A DNA stretch of 26,216 nt from an uncultured Lachnoanaerobaculum sp. (lineage in GTDB: Bacteria > Bacillota > Clostridia > Lachnospirales > Lachnospiraceae). The stretch's first letter is position 1. The number at the start of each line of letters is the position of its first letter. Positions 6,403-15,803 of the stretch are shown here, piece by piece. Made by a program: the position numbers and the translations under genes. The notes under the pieces are model-generated. The model did not search any database and was not told the DNA's origin. It saw only the letters and a list, made by a program, of their open reading frames with translations. The stretch lies in contig NZ_CALLVU010000058.1 of the NCBI RefSeq assembly GCF_938015485.1, positions 1 to 26,216 of the forward strand, given 5' to 3'.

Positions 6403-9400
6403 AACGTTCATCGTGTTCTTTTGATTTATTTTCTCGTGTTTCTGCTTGTTTTTCTTGTGACTGATATGACTTAATTTGCCCTAAAATAGATGGTTTTTCT
6501 TTGCTTTCTGCCCTTGCATTAAGATTATCCTCTACATCATAAGTAGTTTCAAAATAGTCACTATCTCTAAAGTCATTATCGTATCTATCTGGCACACCAT
6601 CATTGTCCAAATCTTCTGCAAGCGGATCATAGATATTACCATCGTCATCTCTTTCAAGACCTAATGCTTTTTTAAGGTCATTATCATCAATAGATACAAA
6701 CTCTCCAAAGTCTCCATATTCCATTTCTTGTTTTAGAAATTCCAATGCCTTTTCTTCACTTCCAAGGTCTTTGAGATAATCAATCTTTGTGATTGATTCT
6801 CCATTGATATATTGAGTAGCTGTAAAATCTTCTAAGCTAATTTCATATTGGATTTCATGCTTTTCATCTGGTGTAGTAGTATATGCAATTCCAATATGAG
6901 CAAGGTCAGGAAATAGATTATTAAAATTCTCATAGGTATAACTATCATCTTCATATTCCCTTTTGCAAAAATCTACAATAGCCCTCTTTACATCTTCAAG
7001 TAATGGATTAGGATTTTCTTTTTCTTCTACTTCTCCCATATCAAGTAGCTTGTTTAATTCTGTAAGCCTTAATACTTTTGTCTTTAGTTCATCTGCTTTT
7101 TCAAAAGGCTTTATTACTTCTTCTTTTGCATTTTCCAGTTGTTCCTTTGTGCTAACGAGTTTTTCTTCAAGACGATTTAACCTTTCAGGTATTTTATCAA
7201 TAGCATTGTCTAATCTTGTAATATTACCATCTGAACTTGTACCAAGCTCTCCTGAATGGTTTGTAGCACCTTTTAAAGTGAAATTATGCTCATTGGTGAA
7301 GAAGTTATAGCTTACCTCTAAATCCATATTTCGATACTGTCCGATAACCTTACTTTCATTAAGTTTTACAGTTTTAATCGCTTCTAAAAGCTTTTCTCCA
7401 GCTATCTTTTTATCTCGAATTATCTCGCCATTAATCGTGATAGAAGTGAATTTATTTTCACCACTTCCTTGTGGTTCAACATTTTCTATATCTCTTTTCA
7501 CTGCTTCAATTAGCTTTTCTGTTCTTGCAATTTCTTCCGGGTAGGTTTTCACCACCTTGTCCTCTAATCTGTAACGGTTGGACTTATAGTTTGCTTCCAA
7601 CATTTTAAGTTTTGTAACTTCATTATCTAAATCCATCTTTTCTTTTATCTTTGGATCACCAGTAGCAAGTGCTTTAATCTCAGCATAGTTCAAACTACTT
7701 TCATCTACATCTTCTGCAACACGAACAGGTGTCTTTGAAGTCATAATCTGTGAAATAAATTTCTGCTTATTCTCTATTGTCTGCCACAAGTAGCTGTCAA
7801 ATGTATTCTCTGTAACATAACGATAGATACTAACTTCCTTATTTTCATTGCCTTGGCGAACAATTCTACCACTTCTCTGCTCAAGGTCAGCAGGTCTCCA
7901 TGGTACATCTAAATCGTGCATTGCAATTAGTTTATTTTGCACATTTGTACCAGCACCCATTTTCTGAGTAGAACCCATTAAAATACGAATTTCTCCATTT
8001 CTTACCTTTGCAAAGAGTTCATCTTTTTGCTTATCAGTATTGGCTTCATGTATAAAGGCAATTTCTTCCTTTCGTATTCCTAAATCTACAAGTTTATCCC
8101 TAATATCATCATAGATATTAAAGCTGCCATCACCTTTAGGTGTAGACATATCTGAAAATAGAAGTTGTGTTGATTTTTCTTCTTTTGTCTTATCCCAAAT
8201 AGAAAATACATTTTTAACACATACATTAACCTTTGAGTTTTCATCATCTGGAAGTAAAGGATTGATTAAACGCTGATCTAAGGCAAGTTTCTTACCATCA
8301 TTAGTAATCTTAAGCATATTATCTTCTTCAGGCTCTACGGACTTATTACGCACCTTATCAGCCCTTTCAGACAAGCTCTTTAGTATTTCTTTTTGTTCTT
8401 CACTTGGCTCAGTCTTAATGACCTTAAAATGAGCTTCTGGAACAGGAAGATTGAGCATATCTGCAGTTTGAATATCCGCTACTTCCTTAAACATACTCAT
8501 AAGCTCAGGTAGGTTATAAAACTTAGAGAAACGAGTCTTCACTCTGTAGCCTGTTCCCTCTGGAGATAACTCGAAAGCAGATTGTGTTTCTCCAAAGGTT
8601 GATGCCCATGAATCAAAATGCTCTAATCCATTCTTTTTTAAAGTGTCGTACTGTAAATATCTTTGCATAGTATAAAGCTCTGTCATTGAATTCGATACTG
8701 GAGTACCTGTAGCAAATACAATTCCTTTGCCACCAGTCATTTCATCCATGTATCGACATTTCATAAACATATCCGATGATTTAAAAGCTTCAGATTGCCC
8801 AATACCTGCAACATTTCTCATTTTTGTATAAAGATATAGGTTCTTATAATTATGAGCTTCATCAACAATCAGCTTATCTACGCCAAGCTCTTCAAAAGTA
8901 ATAACATCATCCTTTTTGAAATCATCATTTAACTTTTCAAGTCTTGTTTCTAGTTTTTTTCTGGTCTTTTGAAGCTCTTTTACTGTAAAATTTTGATTTC
9001 TGTCATGCTTATACTCTTCTACATAATTGATAATCTCATCAATCTGGTCTTGAATGTGCTTTTGTTGATATTCCTTAGACATTGGAATTTTTTCAAACTG
9101 ACTATGCCCAATAATAACTGCATCATATTCACCTGTTGCAATTTTCCCTATAAATCTCTTTCGATTCTTTGGCTCAAAGTCTTTTTTATCAGCCACCATA
9201 ATATTAGCTGATGGGTATAGTTGCATAAATTCACGACCAATTTGCCCTGTAAGATGATTTGGCACAACAAATAATGACTTAGTACACATTCCAAGTTTCT
9301 TTGCTTCCATTGAGCTTGCCACCATTTCAAAAGTCTTGCCGGCTCCTACTACATGGGCAAGCAAGCTATTACCACCATAAAGTATTCTTGCAATTGCGTT

Positions 9401-12400
9401 CTTTTGATGTGGGCGAAGCGAAATATCTGTACTCATTCCATCAAAACTTAAATTAGATCCGTCATATTCTCGATTACGAATAGAATTAAATTTTTCATTA
9501 TAGGCTTTTACAAGTCTATTTCTTCTATCCTGATCGTTAAATATCCAATTCTTAAACTCTTCTTTTATAAGCTCTTGTTTCTGTCCTGCAAGCATAGTTT
9601 CTTTTTTATTTAGTACCGAAGTCTTTGAACCATCTAGATTAATAATTTGGTCAAACACCTTTGTTTCTTTTAGGTTTAAAGCATCTTCAATAAGCTTATA
9701 GGCACTTACTCTGTTTGTGCCATAAGTCATTTCTGCTAGGTCATTTCCCCTGTCTTTGCTCTTACCCTCAACATTCCATTCACTGGTTAAATGTGAAAAT
9801 TTGACTTTAATATCCCATCTTGCATATCCTGGAGTTTTTAATGTTTCAAATATGAATCTTTCAATATCTTTAGGTGGAATCCATGTTGCACCAAGCCTTA
9901 CATTGATTTCACTGGCTTCAAGTTCTTTTGGCATTACTCTTTGAAGTTCTGCTTTTTGATATTCCAGTCTGCTTAGTTCGTTTACAAGTGTTTCCCTTTC
10001 GTTTTCACTTTCTTCTGAAAGTATTCGTTCTGCTTGTCGCAACCTATTGATATAGCTATCTACAACACCTATTTTTTCTCTAATATTTCCACTTAAGTAT
10101 TCATCTTTCGTTACATAGGTATACTTAAAGGAGTTAGTTTCATCGCTACAAGCAAATGGTAAATCCCCATCTCCCAAGTCAAAAGAAAGCTTCTGATTAA
10201 AACTAACATTCTCTTCCCTAATGTTTAAAAAGATTTCTCCTCTAAGTTCTTCTATAAGAGTGTTTCTATCCTTATCCGTTAGATTTGTCATGTAATCAAA
10301 ATCTACATAACCTTTTTGTGAAATAGATAGTACCAATGCTTCAAGTGAAGAATCCACATGGTCAATAACTTTCGCTTTTGTGATAGTTCGTTTAGAAAAA
10401 ATATCGCCTTTTGCCTTGAAGTTTTCTTCTTCATCAAGTATCTCGATAGAAGATACCAGTGGGAAGTTACTATCCTCTCTTAAAGCTCTGGTGTTACTTA
10501 AATTATTAACAAAACCATGTTTCTTAGAAAAGTTATCATAAACAGCGTTTAATTTATCCTGAGACTCTTTAATTTCAGCTTCACTAAAATCTTCTTTTTG
10601 CTTGTATATTACATCCTTTAGTGCGTCATTTAATTCGAGATAATCCTTAATCTTTTCCTTGTTTTTGTCCGATACTTCTTTCTTAACAAAAAGTGAATTT
10701 TCCCTGTAATATACCTCCTCATCTATGATTGCGTAGGAAAAGTTTTTTACATCATCTGTTGCTGGGATTGCTGTTACTTCATCATCTAATAACTCTATCT
10801 CTTCATACTTCGCATCTTTTGATATTCTTTCACCTGCAGCTTCAATACGATCTTTTAAAGAAGACGTATTTATTTCATGAGGTAAAAATGCTATTGGCTC
10901 ACAAGTAAGAGTTTTTCCAAATCTTCCACTTACTTCTCTCATGTTTCCAAGAACTTGTTCTGGATGGTCTACAAAATATTTATTATATACAAGACCATTT
11001 TCATCTTCCGCTAAATGAACCCAGTCATCATCACGCTCAAGTACACTATCTCTTTTCTTCAGGAATATAATATCTGAAGTTACTTCTGTACCGGCAACAC
11101 CCTTAAAGGTATCGTTAGGAAGTCTTATTGCACCTAAAAATTCTGCTCTTGCATTTATATATTTACGGATACTTTCGTCTTTCTTATCCATAGTTCCAGA
11201 TGATGTGACAAATGCTATAACACCACCATTTCTCACCTTATCAATAGATTTAGCAAAGAAATAGTCATGAATTAGAAAGTTATTACGATTGTATTCCCTA
11301 TCATTAACCTTAAATTCGCCAAACGGAACATTACCAATTGCTACATCAAAGAAGTTATTTGAAAAACTTGTCTCTTCAAAGCCTTTAACTTGCACATCAC
11401 TTTCAGGATAAAGAAGTTTTGCAATTCTACCACTAACAGAATCAAGCTCAATGCCATAAAACTTTGACTTGCTCATTTCATCTGGAAGATTACCGATAAA
11501 ATTACCTACGCCCATCGATGGTTCTAAAATATTTCCATTCTTAAATCCCATTTCTGAAAGTGTCTTATATACTCCATCAATTATAATTTTAGGCGTATAA
11601 AAAGCTGTTAATGTAGATTCCTTAGCAGTCTCATATTCTGGTAATGTTAAGTTTTCTTTTAAGAAAGCTCTTGCTTCTTTCCATTGACCGTCTTTACTTT
11701 CATCAAAGACATCAGATAGTCCACCCCAACCTACATATTTTGCTAAAACTTCCTGAGCTGTAATATCAAGCTCTAGTTCTCCGCTCTCCACTCTGTTAAG
11801 CATAGAGATTGCTTCAAGATTATTGTTTAACCTCTCACTTGGCGACAACTTTTCAGGTAGTGTTTCTTTTGTGATTTTAAAGTTTGAAGCTTTTGTCTTT
11901 TCACTAATTCTTGTTGTTTCTTCTAAACCGAAAAGTCTATCTAAATCGCTATCTTGTCTGTAGGCAATAACTTCTGAACCTGTAATCATTCCGCCAAGAT
12001 ATTCCACATTATCCTTTATGGTTACTGTCTTTAGACCCTTTCCCGTGTCATCAAATCTTGTAATGGTAAAGTCCTTATTCTTATATTGAACTTCATCTCC
12101 AACCATAAGTTTTGGTCTATCAAAAGAGATTTTTTCTAAAAGCTCCTTATCATCAGCAAAACTCACAATCGGCATCATAAAGTTACCTTTTCTAAGTGGT
12201 GCAAGTCTTAAATCATTCTTTTGTAAAATGTTATTAAAAGTAATCTCTGAATCAATCCTATATGCTTCGTGATCCATATATACAGTTTTTCCGATGGATA
12301 AATCAAGGGGCTTTTCATTGATATTATCTACATTACTATCCGCTTGGTTTAGATAATCAAAAAGTGTTTCCTGCCTTGTTTGTGGCTCTTTCATTTGCGT

Positions 12401-14791
12401 ATTTTCAGCTTCTTTTTCATCTAAAGCATATTCAGAAATTTCAAGAGCCTTATATTTTCCGCTATCAATGAGCTTATCGACTTTCGTACTTTCCTTAAAA
12501 GTAGTGCCACGATGAAGTGGATACTCTATTCTTTCAACTTTCACTTTTCTTCCAGTCTCTTCAAGGCTGATGGCAAAGCTATCTTGTTTACTTGCAAGTA
12601 TAAATTCATTGCCGACTTTAACTGCTACTTTCTCATTCTGATTGTTATATGCGTAATCTTTAAGACTATCAACAAACTCACTCATCGTAACAAAGTCAAT
12701 GTTATCCTTAAATTCTTCAATTTGACTTATGCTTACTTCATCATTCATTAGATAACCTTTAAGCACATTAAACTTAGCAAGTTCAATGTCTAACTCTTTC
12801 AGATATTTTATCTTTTCTGATGTAACACCATCCAGACCTTTGTTCCAATCATCAATAAGCCATTTTAAATGTTCCATCTTCCATACAGGAAGTTTAGGAT
12901 CTGCAATCTCAGTAATTTCATTTCCATAAAAGTCATACTCTTTTATAGCACTCATAATCTGTTCTAATTGTTCAAAATTAAAATCATCAATCCCAATGTT
13001 TGTTCCTTGAAGAGCTTCTTCTAATTTACTAGTGGCAAGTCTGCTAATTGCAACATCTCTTGGGACTTCGTATTCTTCCATAATAGAGCCAACTTCTTCA
13101 GCAAAATTAGGACTTAATTCTTCTTCAAATTCATCTGTTATTTTACTGGTAGCTTCTTTAGGAATTACCTCATTTTCAAAACTAAGTTCTCCATTAAATA
13201 CCATTTGAAGTTCATGTTCATCCATCTGCTTTTTTAATTCTCTGTCTTTAAGCTCTCTAAAAGTCTTTGGGAAATCTTCTAAAATAAGTCTTTGAGCATT
13301 TAGTTCTTCAAGCTCACGGATGTTAAAATATCCCCACTCTGGTTCAATTCCTAAAGCAAGACCAAATGCATCTCCTGTTTCCCTATCATATTCCGTCATA
13401 TACCATGTCCAATTGCTTCTAAATGGAATGATATATGCTGCATGAACCTGAGTATCTGCCAGATCAGTGTGTTCTTGGTCATAAAGTTTTGGAACACGCT
13501 CAAGCATTTCATCAGTCATTAAATTGTATGGATCTTCTTTAGAATAGAAAAAGGAAGCATTTTCTGCTCCCTCGTTTGTTTTTTCAATGCTATTTTCTAA
13601 GCTTCCACTATTTCCTTGATTGTCATCTCTTTCAAGGCTGAAATCATTGCCTTGTATTTTGGATTCGTTTCGCTCTCTATTTTCCAAGCTTCCATCATAT
13701 TCGGCTTTTCCTTCCTCATAAAGTCTATGGCTCTCTTTTGAACTTCCATCAAGTGTTTCACTAGGCTCTTCTCTTTGTAAAGGTCTATTAGCATTTGATA
13801 GTGTTTCTCCTCGCTGCTCTCTGTTAGAAAGTCCAATCTCATCACTGCGTAAATTGGATTCGGAAATTCTTCCATGAATTTCTTCTCTTCCTCCAGTTTG
13901 TTCAAAGTCTTCTCCTTGATTATCAAAATTATCTCGTCTGTATTCTCCAGCTCTGAAAATTCGGTTTCCGTCATTATCATCTCTTTCGTCATTTGATCGA
14001 ATAGCATTCGCCATACCTCCTAATTCTTTATTATTTTCATTAAGCTTATTATAATCGGCACCTATACTCTTTGTCAGGTCTCTACCCACAGATAAATTTC
14101 TTGTTCTAACCATCGTAGCTTCAATAATATTGCTACAAGCATTGGAAATACAGTTACCAACACTCATTAAAGAAATTCTATCTAGGTACTTAAAATTTTC
14201 TTGTAAGTTATCCATTGGAATATGATAATCCAGATTAAATCTATTTGAAATTGCAAAGCTAATAGAATTTCTCATAAAATTTATAAATGAGTTTCTATCT
14301 TCATCAGCAATCCTCAGATTATTTGCAAGCTCATATATGCTTTCATCTGCGTATATTCTGCTAAGAGAATATAGATTCTCTGATAGGTTTTCACTTGAAT
14401 CATACCCTTGCAGCTCAATCATATCTTTTAATGCATTTTCATGCTTTTCTCTATCAAAAGACCATAGTTCCACTTCATTAACATTTCTATCCATCGATAC
14501 CGTCTGACTAATATCGAAGATATATCCTACCTTTTGGAAAGCATTACTGTCATTTAGAATAGGTATCCCTTTTTGCCCTCTCATAACAGTTCGATTAAAT
14601 CTTTCTCTCCACATATCAAAGCTTGCACAAGCAGTTGCATTGGGATTTTTATCATAGATACTAAGTTGACTTAAAAAGTCATATCTTTGATTATTTCCAA
14701 TGACCTTTAAGAGTTTTAGATATTCTCTTTCACTATCTAAAACATCTCTTTTTACAAGCTCAATTATGTTGTAAAAATCATTCGTCCTCAT
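6401..14791 (-). CDS. Giant polyvalent ICE protein: ArdC-like, DUF2958, N6-methylase-like and SNF2 helicase
   Basis: 2796 residues, uninterrupted. Domains in order: an ArdC/LtrC-like N-terminus (1-110, with W61 and GQKGIPI); helical region; hydrophilic disordered linker rich in Arg, Glu, Asn and Gly (about 245-425); DUF2958 (about 428-530, RSNWTWYMTEYD and GYFNIRELEEL); further mobile-element domains (about 690-960); an N6-adenine methylase-like domain (about 1055-1220, LTAFYTPK, motif I ILEPSMGVGNF, motif IV GNVPFG); and an SF2/SNF2-type helicase with Walker A HVVGAGKT (about 1815), DEAH (about 1974), GTPVSNS (about 2030) and QRSGRIVRQGN (about 2308). The C-terminus holds an EF-hand-like loop and a short tail shared with other proteins here. 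Such 'polyvalent proteins' enter the recipient with transferred DNA and are thought to counter restriction and remodel DNA. ATG with AGGAGG that overlaps the stop of the upstream methylase. The methylase motif IV is atypical, so catalysis is uncertain. Confidence 0.92.
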   Translation of the reverse strand: MRTNDFYNIIELVKRDVLDSEREYLKLLKVIGNNQRYDFLSQLSIYDKNPNATACASFDMWRERFNRTVMRGQKGIPILNDSNAFQKVGYIFDISQTVSMDRNVNEVELWSFDREKHENALKDMIELQGYDSSENLSENLYSLSRIYADESIYELANNLRIADEDRNSFINFMRNSISFAISNRFNLDYHIPMDNLQENFKYLDRISLMSVGNCISNACSNIIEATMVRTRNLSVGRDLTKSIGADYNKLNENNKELGGMANAIRSNDERDDNDGNRIFRAGEYRRDNFDNQGEDFEQTGGREEIHGRISESNLRSDEIGLSNREQRGETLSNANRPLQREEPSETLDGSSKESHRLYEEGKAEYDGSLENRERNESKIQGNDFSLERDDNQGNSGSLENSIEKTNEGAENASFFYSKEDPYNLMTDEMLERVPKLYDQEHTDLADTQVHAAYIIPFRSNWTWYMTEYDRETGDAFGLALGIEPEWGYFNIRELEELNAQRLILEDFPKTFRELKDRELKKQMDEHELQMVFNGELSFENEVIPKEATSKITDEFEEELSPNFAEEVGSIMEEYEVPRDVAISRLATSKLEEALQGTNIGIDDFNFEQLEQIMSAIKEYDFYGNEITEIADPKLPVWKMEHLKWLIDDWNKGLDGVTSEKIKYLKELDIELAKFNVLKGYLMNDEVSISQIEEFKDNIDFVTMSEFVDSLKDYAYNNQNEKVAVKVGNEFILASKQDSFAISLEETGRKVKVERIEYPLHRGTTFKESTKVDKLIDSGKYKALEISEYALDEKEAENTQMKEPQTRQETLFDYLNQADSNVDNINEKPLDLSIGKTVYMDHEAYRIDSEITFNNILQKNDLRLAPLRKGNFMMPIVSFADDKELLEKISFDRPKLMVGDEVQYKNKDFTITRFDDTGKGLKTVTIKDNVEYLGGMITGSEVIAYRQDSDLDRLFGLEETTRISEKTKASNFKITKETLPEKLSPSERLNNNLEAISMLNRVESGELELDITAQEVLAKYVGWGGLSDVFDESKDGQWKEARAFLKENLTLPEYETAKESTLTAFYTPKIIIDGVYKTLSEMGFKNGNILEPSMGVGNFIGNLPDEMSKSKFYGIELDSVSGRIAKLLYPESDVQVKGFEETSFSNNFFDVAIGNVPFGEFKVNDREYNRNNFLIHDYFFAKSIDKVRNGGVIAFVTSSGTMDKKDESIRKYINARAEFLGAIRLPNDTFKGVAGTEVTSDIIFLKKRDSVLERDDDWVHLAEDENGLVYNKYFVDHPEQVLGNMREVSGRFGKTLTCEPIAFLPHEINTSSLKDRIEAAGERISKDAKYEEIELLDDEVTAIPATDDVKNFSYAIIDEEVYYRENSLFVKKEVSDKNKEKIKDYLELNDALKDVIYKQKEDFSEAEIKESQDKLNAVYDNFSKKHGFVNNLSNTRALREDSNFPLVSSIEILDEEENFKAKGDIFSKRTITKAKVIDHVDSSLEALVLSISQKGYVDFDYMTNLTDKDRNTLIEELRGEIFLNIREENVSFNQKLSFDLGDGDLPFACSDETNSFKYTYVTKDEYLSGNIREKIGVVDSYINRLRQAERILSEESENERETLVNELSRLEYQKAELQRVMPKELEASEINVRLGATWIPPKDIERFIFETLKTPGYARWDIKVKFSHLTSEWNVEGKSKDRGNDLAEMTYGTNRVSAYKLIEDALNLKETKVFDQIINLDGSKTSVLNKKETMLAGQKQELIKEEFKNWIFNDQDRRNRLVKAYNEKFNSIRNREYDGSNLSFDGMSTDISLRPHQKNAIARILYGGNSLLAHVVGAGKTFEMVASSMEAKKLGMCTKSLFVVPNHLTGQIGREFMQLYPSANIMVADKKDFEPKNRKRFIGKIATGEYDAVIIGHSQFEKIPMSKEYQQKHIQDQIDEIINYVEEYKHDRNQNFTVKELQKTRKKLETRLEKLNDDFKKDDVITFEELGVDKLIVDEAHNYKNLYLYTKMRNVAGIGQSEAFKSSDMFMKCRYMDEMTGGKGIVFATGTPVSNSMTELYTMQRYLQYDTLKKNGLEHFDSWASTFGETQSAFELSPEGTGYRVKTRFSKFYNLPELMSMFKEVADIQTADMLNLPVPEAHFKVIKTEPSEEQKEILKSLSERADKVRNKSVEPEEDNMLKITNDGKKLALDQRLINPLLPDDENSKVNVCVKNVFSIWDKTKEEKSTQLLFSDMSTPKGDGSFNIYDDIRDKLVDLGIRKEEIAFIHEANTDKQKDELFAKVRNGEIRILMGSTQKMGAGTNVQNKLIAMHDLDVPWRPADLEQRSGRIVRQGNENKEVSIYRYVTENTFDSYLWQTIENKQKFISQIMTSKTPVRVAEDVDESSLNYAEIKALATGDPKIKEKMDLDNEVTKLKMLEANYKSNRYRLEDKVVKTYPEEIARTEKLIEAVKRDIENVEPQGSGENKFTSITINGEIIRDKKIAGEKLLEAIKTVKLNESKVIGQYRNMDLEVSYNFFTNEHNFTLKGATNHSGELGTSSDGNITRLDNAIDKIPERLNRLEEKLVSTKEQLENAKEEVIKPFEKADELKTKVLRLTELNKLLDMGEVEEKENPNPLLEDVKRAIVDFCKREYEDDSYTYENFNNLFPDLAHIGIAYTTTPDEKHEIQYEISLEDFTATQYINGESITKIDYLKDLGSEEKALEFLKQEMEYGDFGEFVSIDDNDLKKALGLERDDDGNIYDPLAEDLDNDGVPDRYDNDFRDSDYFETTYDVEDNLNARAESKEKPSILGQIKSYQSQEKQAETRENKSKEHDER
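6557..6634 (-). repeat. EF-hand-like acidic module, copy in the giant protein
   Basis: Encodes residues about 2720-2745 of the giant protein: IYDPLA, then loop DLDNDGVPDRYD, then NDFRDSD. The loop has Asp at 1, 3, 5, 9 and 12 and Gly at 6, as in calcium-binding EF-hand or thrombospondin-3 loops. The same 26 residues occur at 22 of 26 identical positions in the cell-wall hydrolase (21122-21199), with about 76 percent DNA identity by eye. Confidence 0.8.
13597..14007 (-). CDS. Nested alternative-frame ORF inside the giant gene, TnpV-like
   Basis: 136-codon open frame on the same strand as, but in a different frame from, the giant gene, overlapping its disordered linker (about residues 262-399). 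An AGGAGG Shine-Dalgarno stands eight bases before the ATG at 14005-14007, which is optimal. The encoded protein looks ordered and helical, with aromatic and aliphatic residues in register (YAVMRLDFL, HYQMLIDLYKEKSLVKHLMEV, MEAWK, EIVEA at the end), whereas the giant frame here is low-complexity. The pattern MR-x2-FL-x-E...Y-x2-ML...L-x2-HL-x-E and an EIV-x near the C-terminus recalls the TnpV family (PF14198) of small mobile-element proteins of unknown function. I propose a genuine overprinted gene, but a chance ORF cannot be excluded without homologues. Confidence 0.45.
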   Translation of the reverse strand: MLFDQMTKEMIMTETEFSELENTDEIILIIKEKTLNKLEEEKKFMEEFPNPIYAVMRLDFLTESSEEKHYQMLIDLYKEKSLVKHLMEVQKRAIDFMRKEKPNMMEAWKIESETNPKYKAMISALKEMTIKEIVEA

Positions 14792-14800
14792 CTTTACCTC

Positions 14801-15763
14801 CTAGTTCTTCAAAATTTCTCTTAATATTGCTTCTAACACATTCACGACAATGCTATTTCCAGCTTGTTTATATAGTATTGACGATAATTTCCCTTTTCTT
14901 CCTGGATAAATAGCTTTTAGCCTATTAAAGTTTTCATCATCAAATCCCATAAGTCTAAAACACTCTCGCTCAGTTAAATATCTATATTTACCATTACTTA
15001 AATCAATAATTCCTGAGTTAGGAATACGCACTTGCTTGGTGGAAATGGTGTAGGCAAACTTATCTATCACTTTAAGTCTTCCTCTAAAATTATTATTCTT
15101 AGGTTTTCCTCTTATATATCGAAGCATTGACTCTTGCCTTACTTCATAAAGATTTGAAGCGTCTTTCTCAAGAAATTCAGATATATCCCTTGCTTGTGTT
15201 TTTTCGAGCTTGGCAAAATCAAAAGAATTATTCCCCAAGATGCTTACAACAAAGATACGCTCTCTTTTCTGTGGTATTCCAAACTCCATAGCATTTAGAA
15301 TTTCATATTTGTTCTCATATCCTAGTCTCTCCATTTCTTTTAAGTAATGAAAAAAGGAAGTTCTCAAATTTCTATCGAGAACTCCCTTTACATTTTCCCA
15401 AAGCACAACCTTGGGCTTTATATTCATTTCTTCTATTATTCGTATTGTTTCAAAAAGAAGACTACTTCTTGTACCGCTACCTTTTGTGCCACCTTTCTTT
15501 AAGCCACTTCGACTAAAATCTTGACATGGACTACCATGCATTAGTAAATCTATTTTTTCATCTGGCGGATGATAATCTACTATACTCTTAGGCTCAAATT
15601 CTTCGCCATAAAGTGCATTATAACTTTTAACACAATTCTTATCTATCTCTACATAATCCACCGTCTTATGAGATATTTTTTGCCTTATTAAAGCTTTTCT
15701 AATGGCACCTATACCACCAAACAGTTCTAATACATTTAGCTCATCTATTTTAATCACCTCCAA
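14801..15763 (-). CDS. Orphan DNA (cytosine-5) methyltransferase of the ICE core
   Basis: About 320-residue C5-cytosine methyltransferase: motif I LELFGGIGA (12-20), catalytic SPCQDFS with Cys80, ENVKG (123-127), QKRERIFVV (motif VIII), a short recognition region, RECFRLMGFDDE and QAGNSIVVNV (motif X). No endonuclease is adjacent, and related methylases are commonly found next to topoisomerase and helicase genes in this ICE type; it probably protects the element from restriction after transfer. Its TAG stop overlaps the Shine-Dalgarno of the giant gene. The start is unclear: the frame opens at TTG 15763, but the GGAGGTGA Shine-Dalgarno lies over codons 1-4, after the TTG. No in-frame ATG, GTG or TTG occurs at suitable spacing beyond it; the codon eight bases after GGAGG is ATA. 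The annotated start is therefore provisional. Confidence 0.9.
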   Translation of the reverse strand: MEVIKIDELNVLELFGGIGAIRKALIRQKISHKTVDYVEIDKNCVKSYNALYGEEFEPKSIVDYHPPDEKIDLLMHGSPCQDFSRSGLKKGGTKGSGTRSSLLFETIRIIEEMNIKPKVVLWENVKGVLDRNLRTSFFHYLKEMERLGYENKYEILNAMEFGIPQKRERIFVVSILGNNSFDFAKLEKTQARDISEFLEKDASNLYEVRQESMLRYIRGKPKNNNFRGRLKVIDKFAYTISTKQVRIPNSGIIDLSNGKYRYLTERECFRLMGFDDENFNRLKAIYPGRKGKLSSILYKQAGNSIVVNVLEAILREILKN

Positions 15764-15796
15764 TAAAATAAGGGAACAAGATTAGCTCTCATTCCC
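15762..15796 (-). promoter_or_regulatory. Leader hairpin before the orphan methylase (attenuator-like)
   Basis: Minus-strand hairpin GGGAA / TTCCC (15796-15792 with 15776-15772) with a small inner stem AGA/TCT, followed by the tail CCTTATTTTATT, directly before the ribosome-binding site. The same tail and a similar loop (GAG-x-TA...ATCTT) with a different stem sequence occur before the topoisomerase gene at 17529-17564. The changed but still paired stems suggest a functional RNA structure, possibly an attenuator or partial terminator. Confidence 0.5.
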
Positions 15797-15803
15797 CCAA
15801 AAA

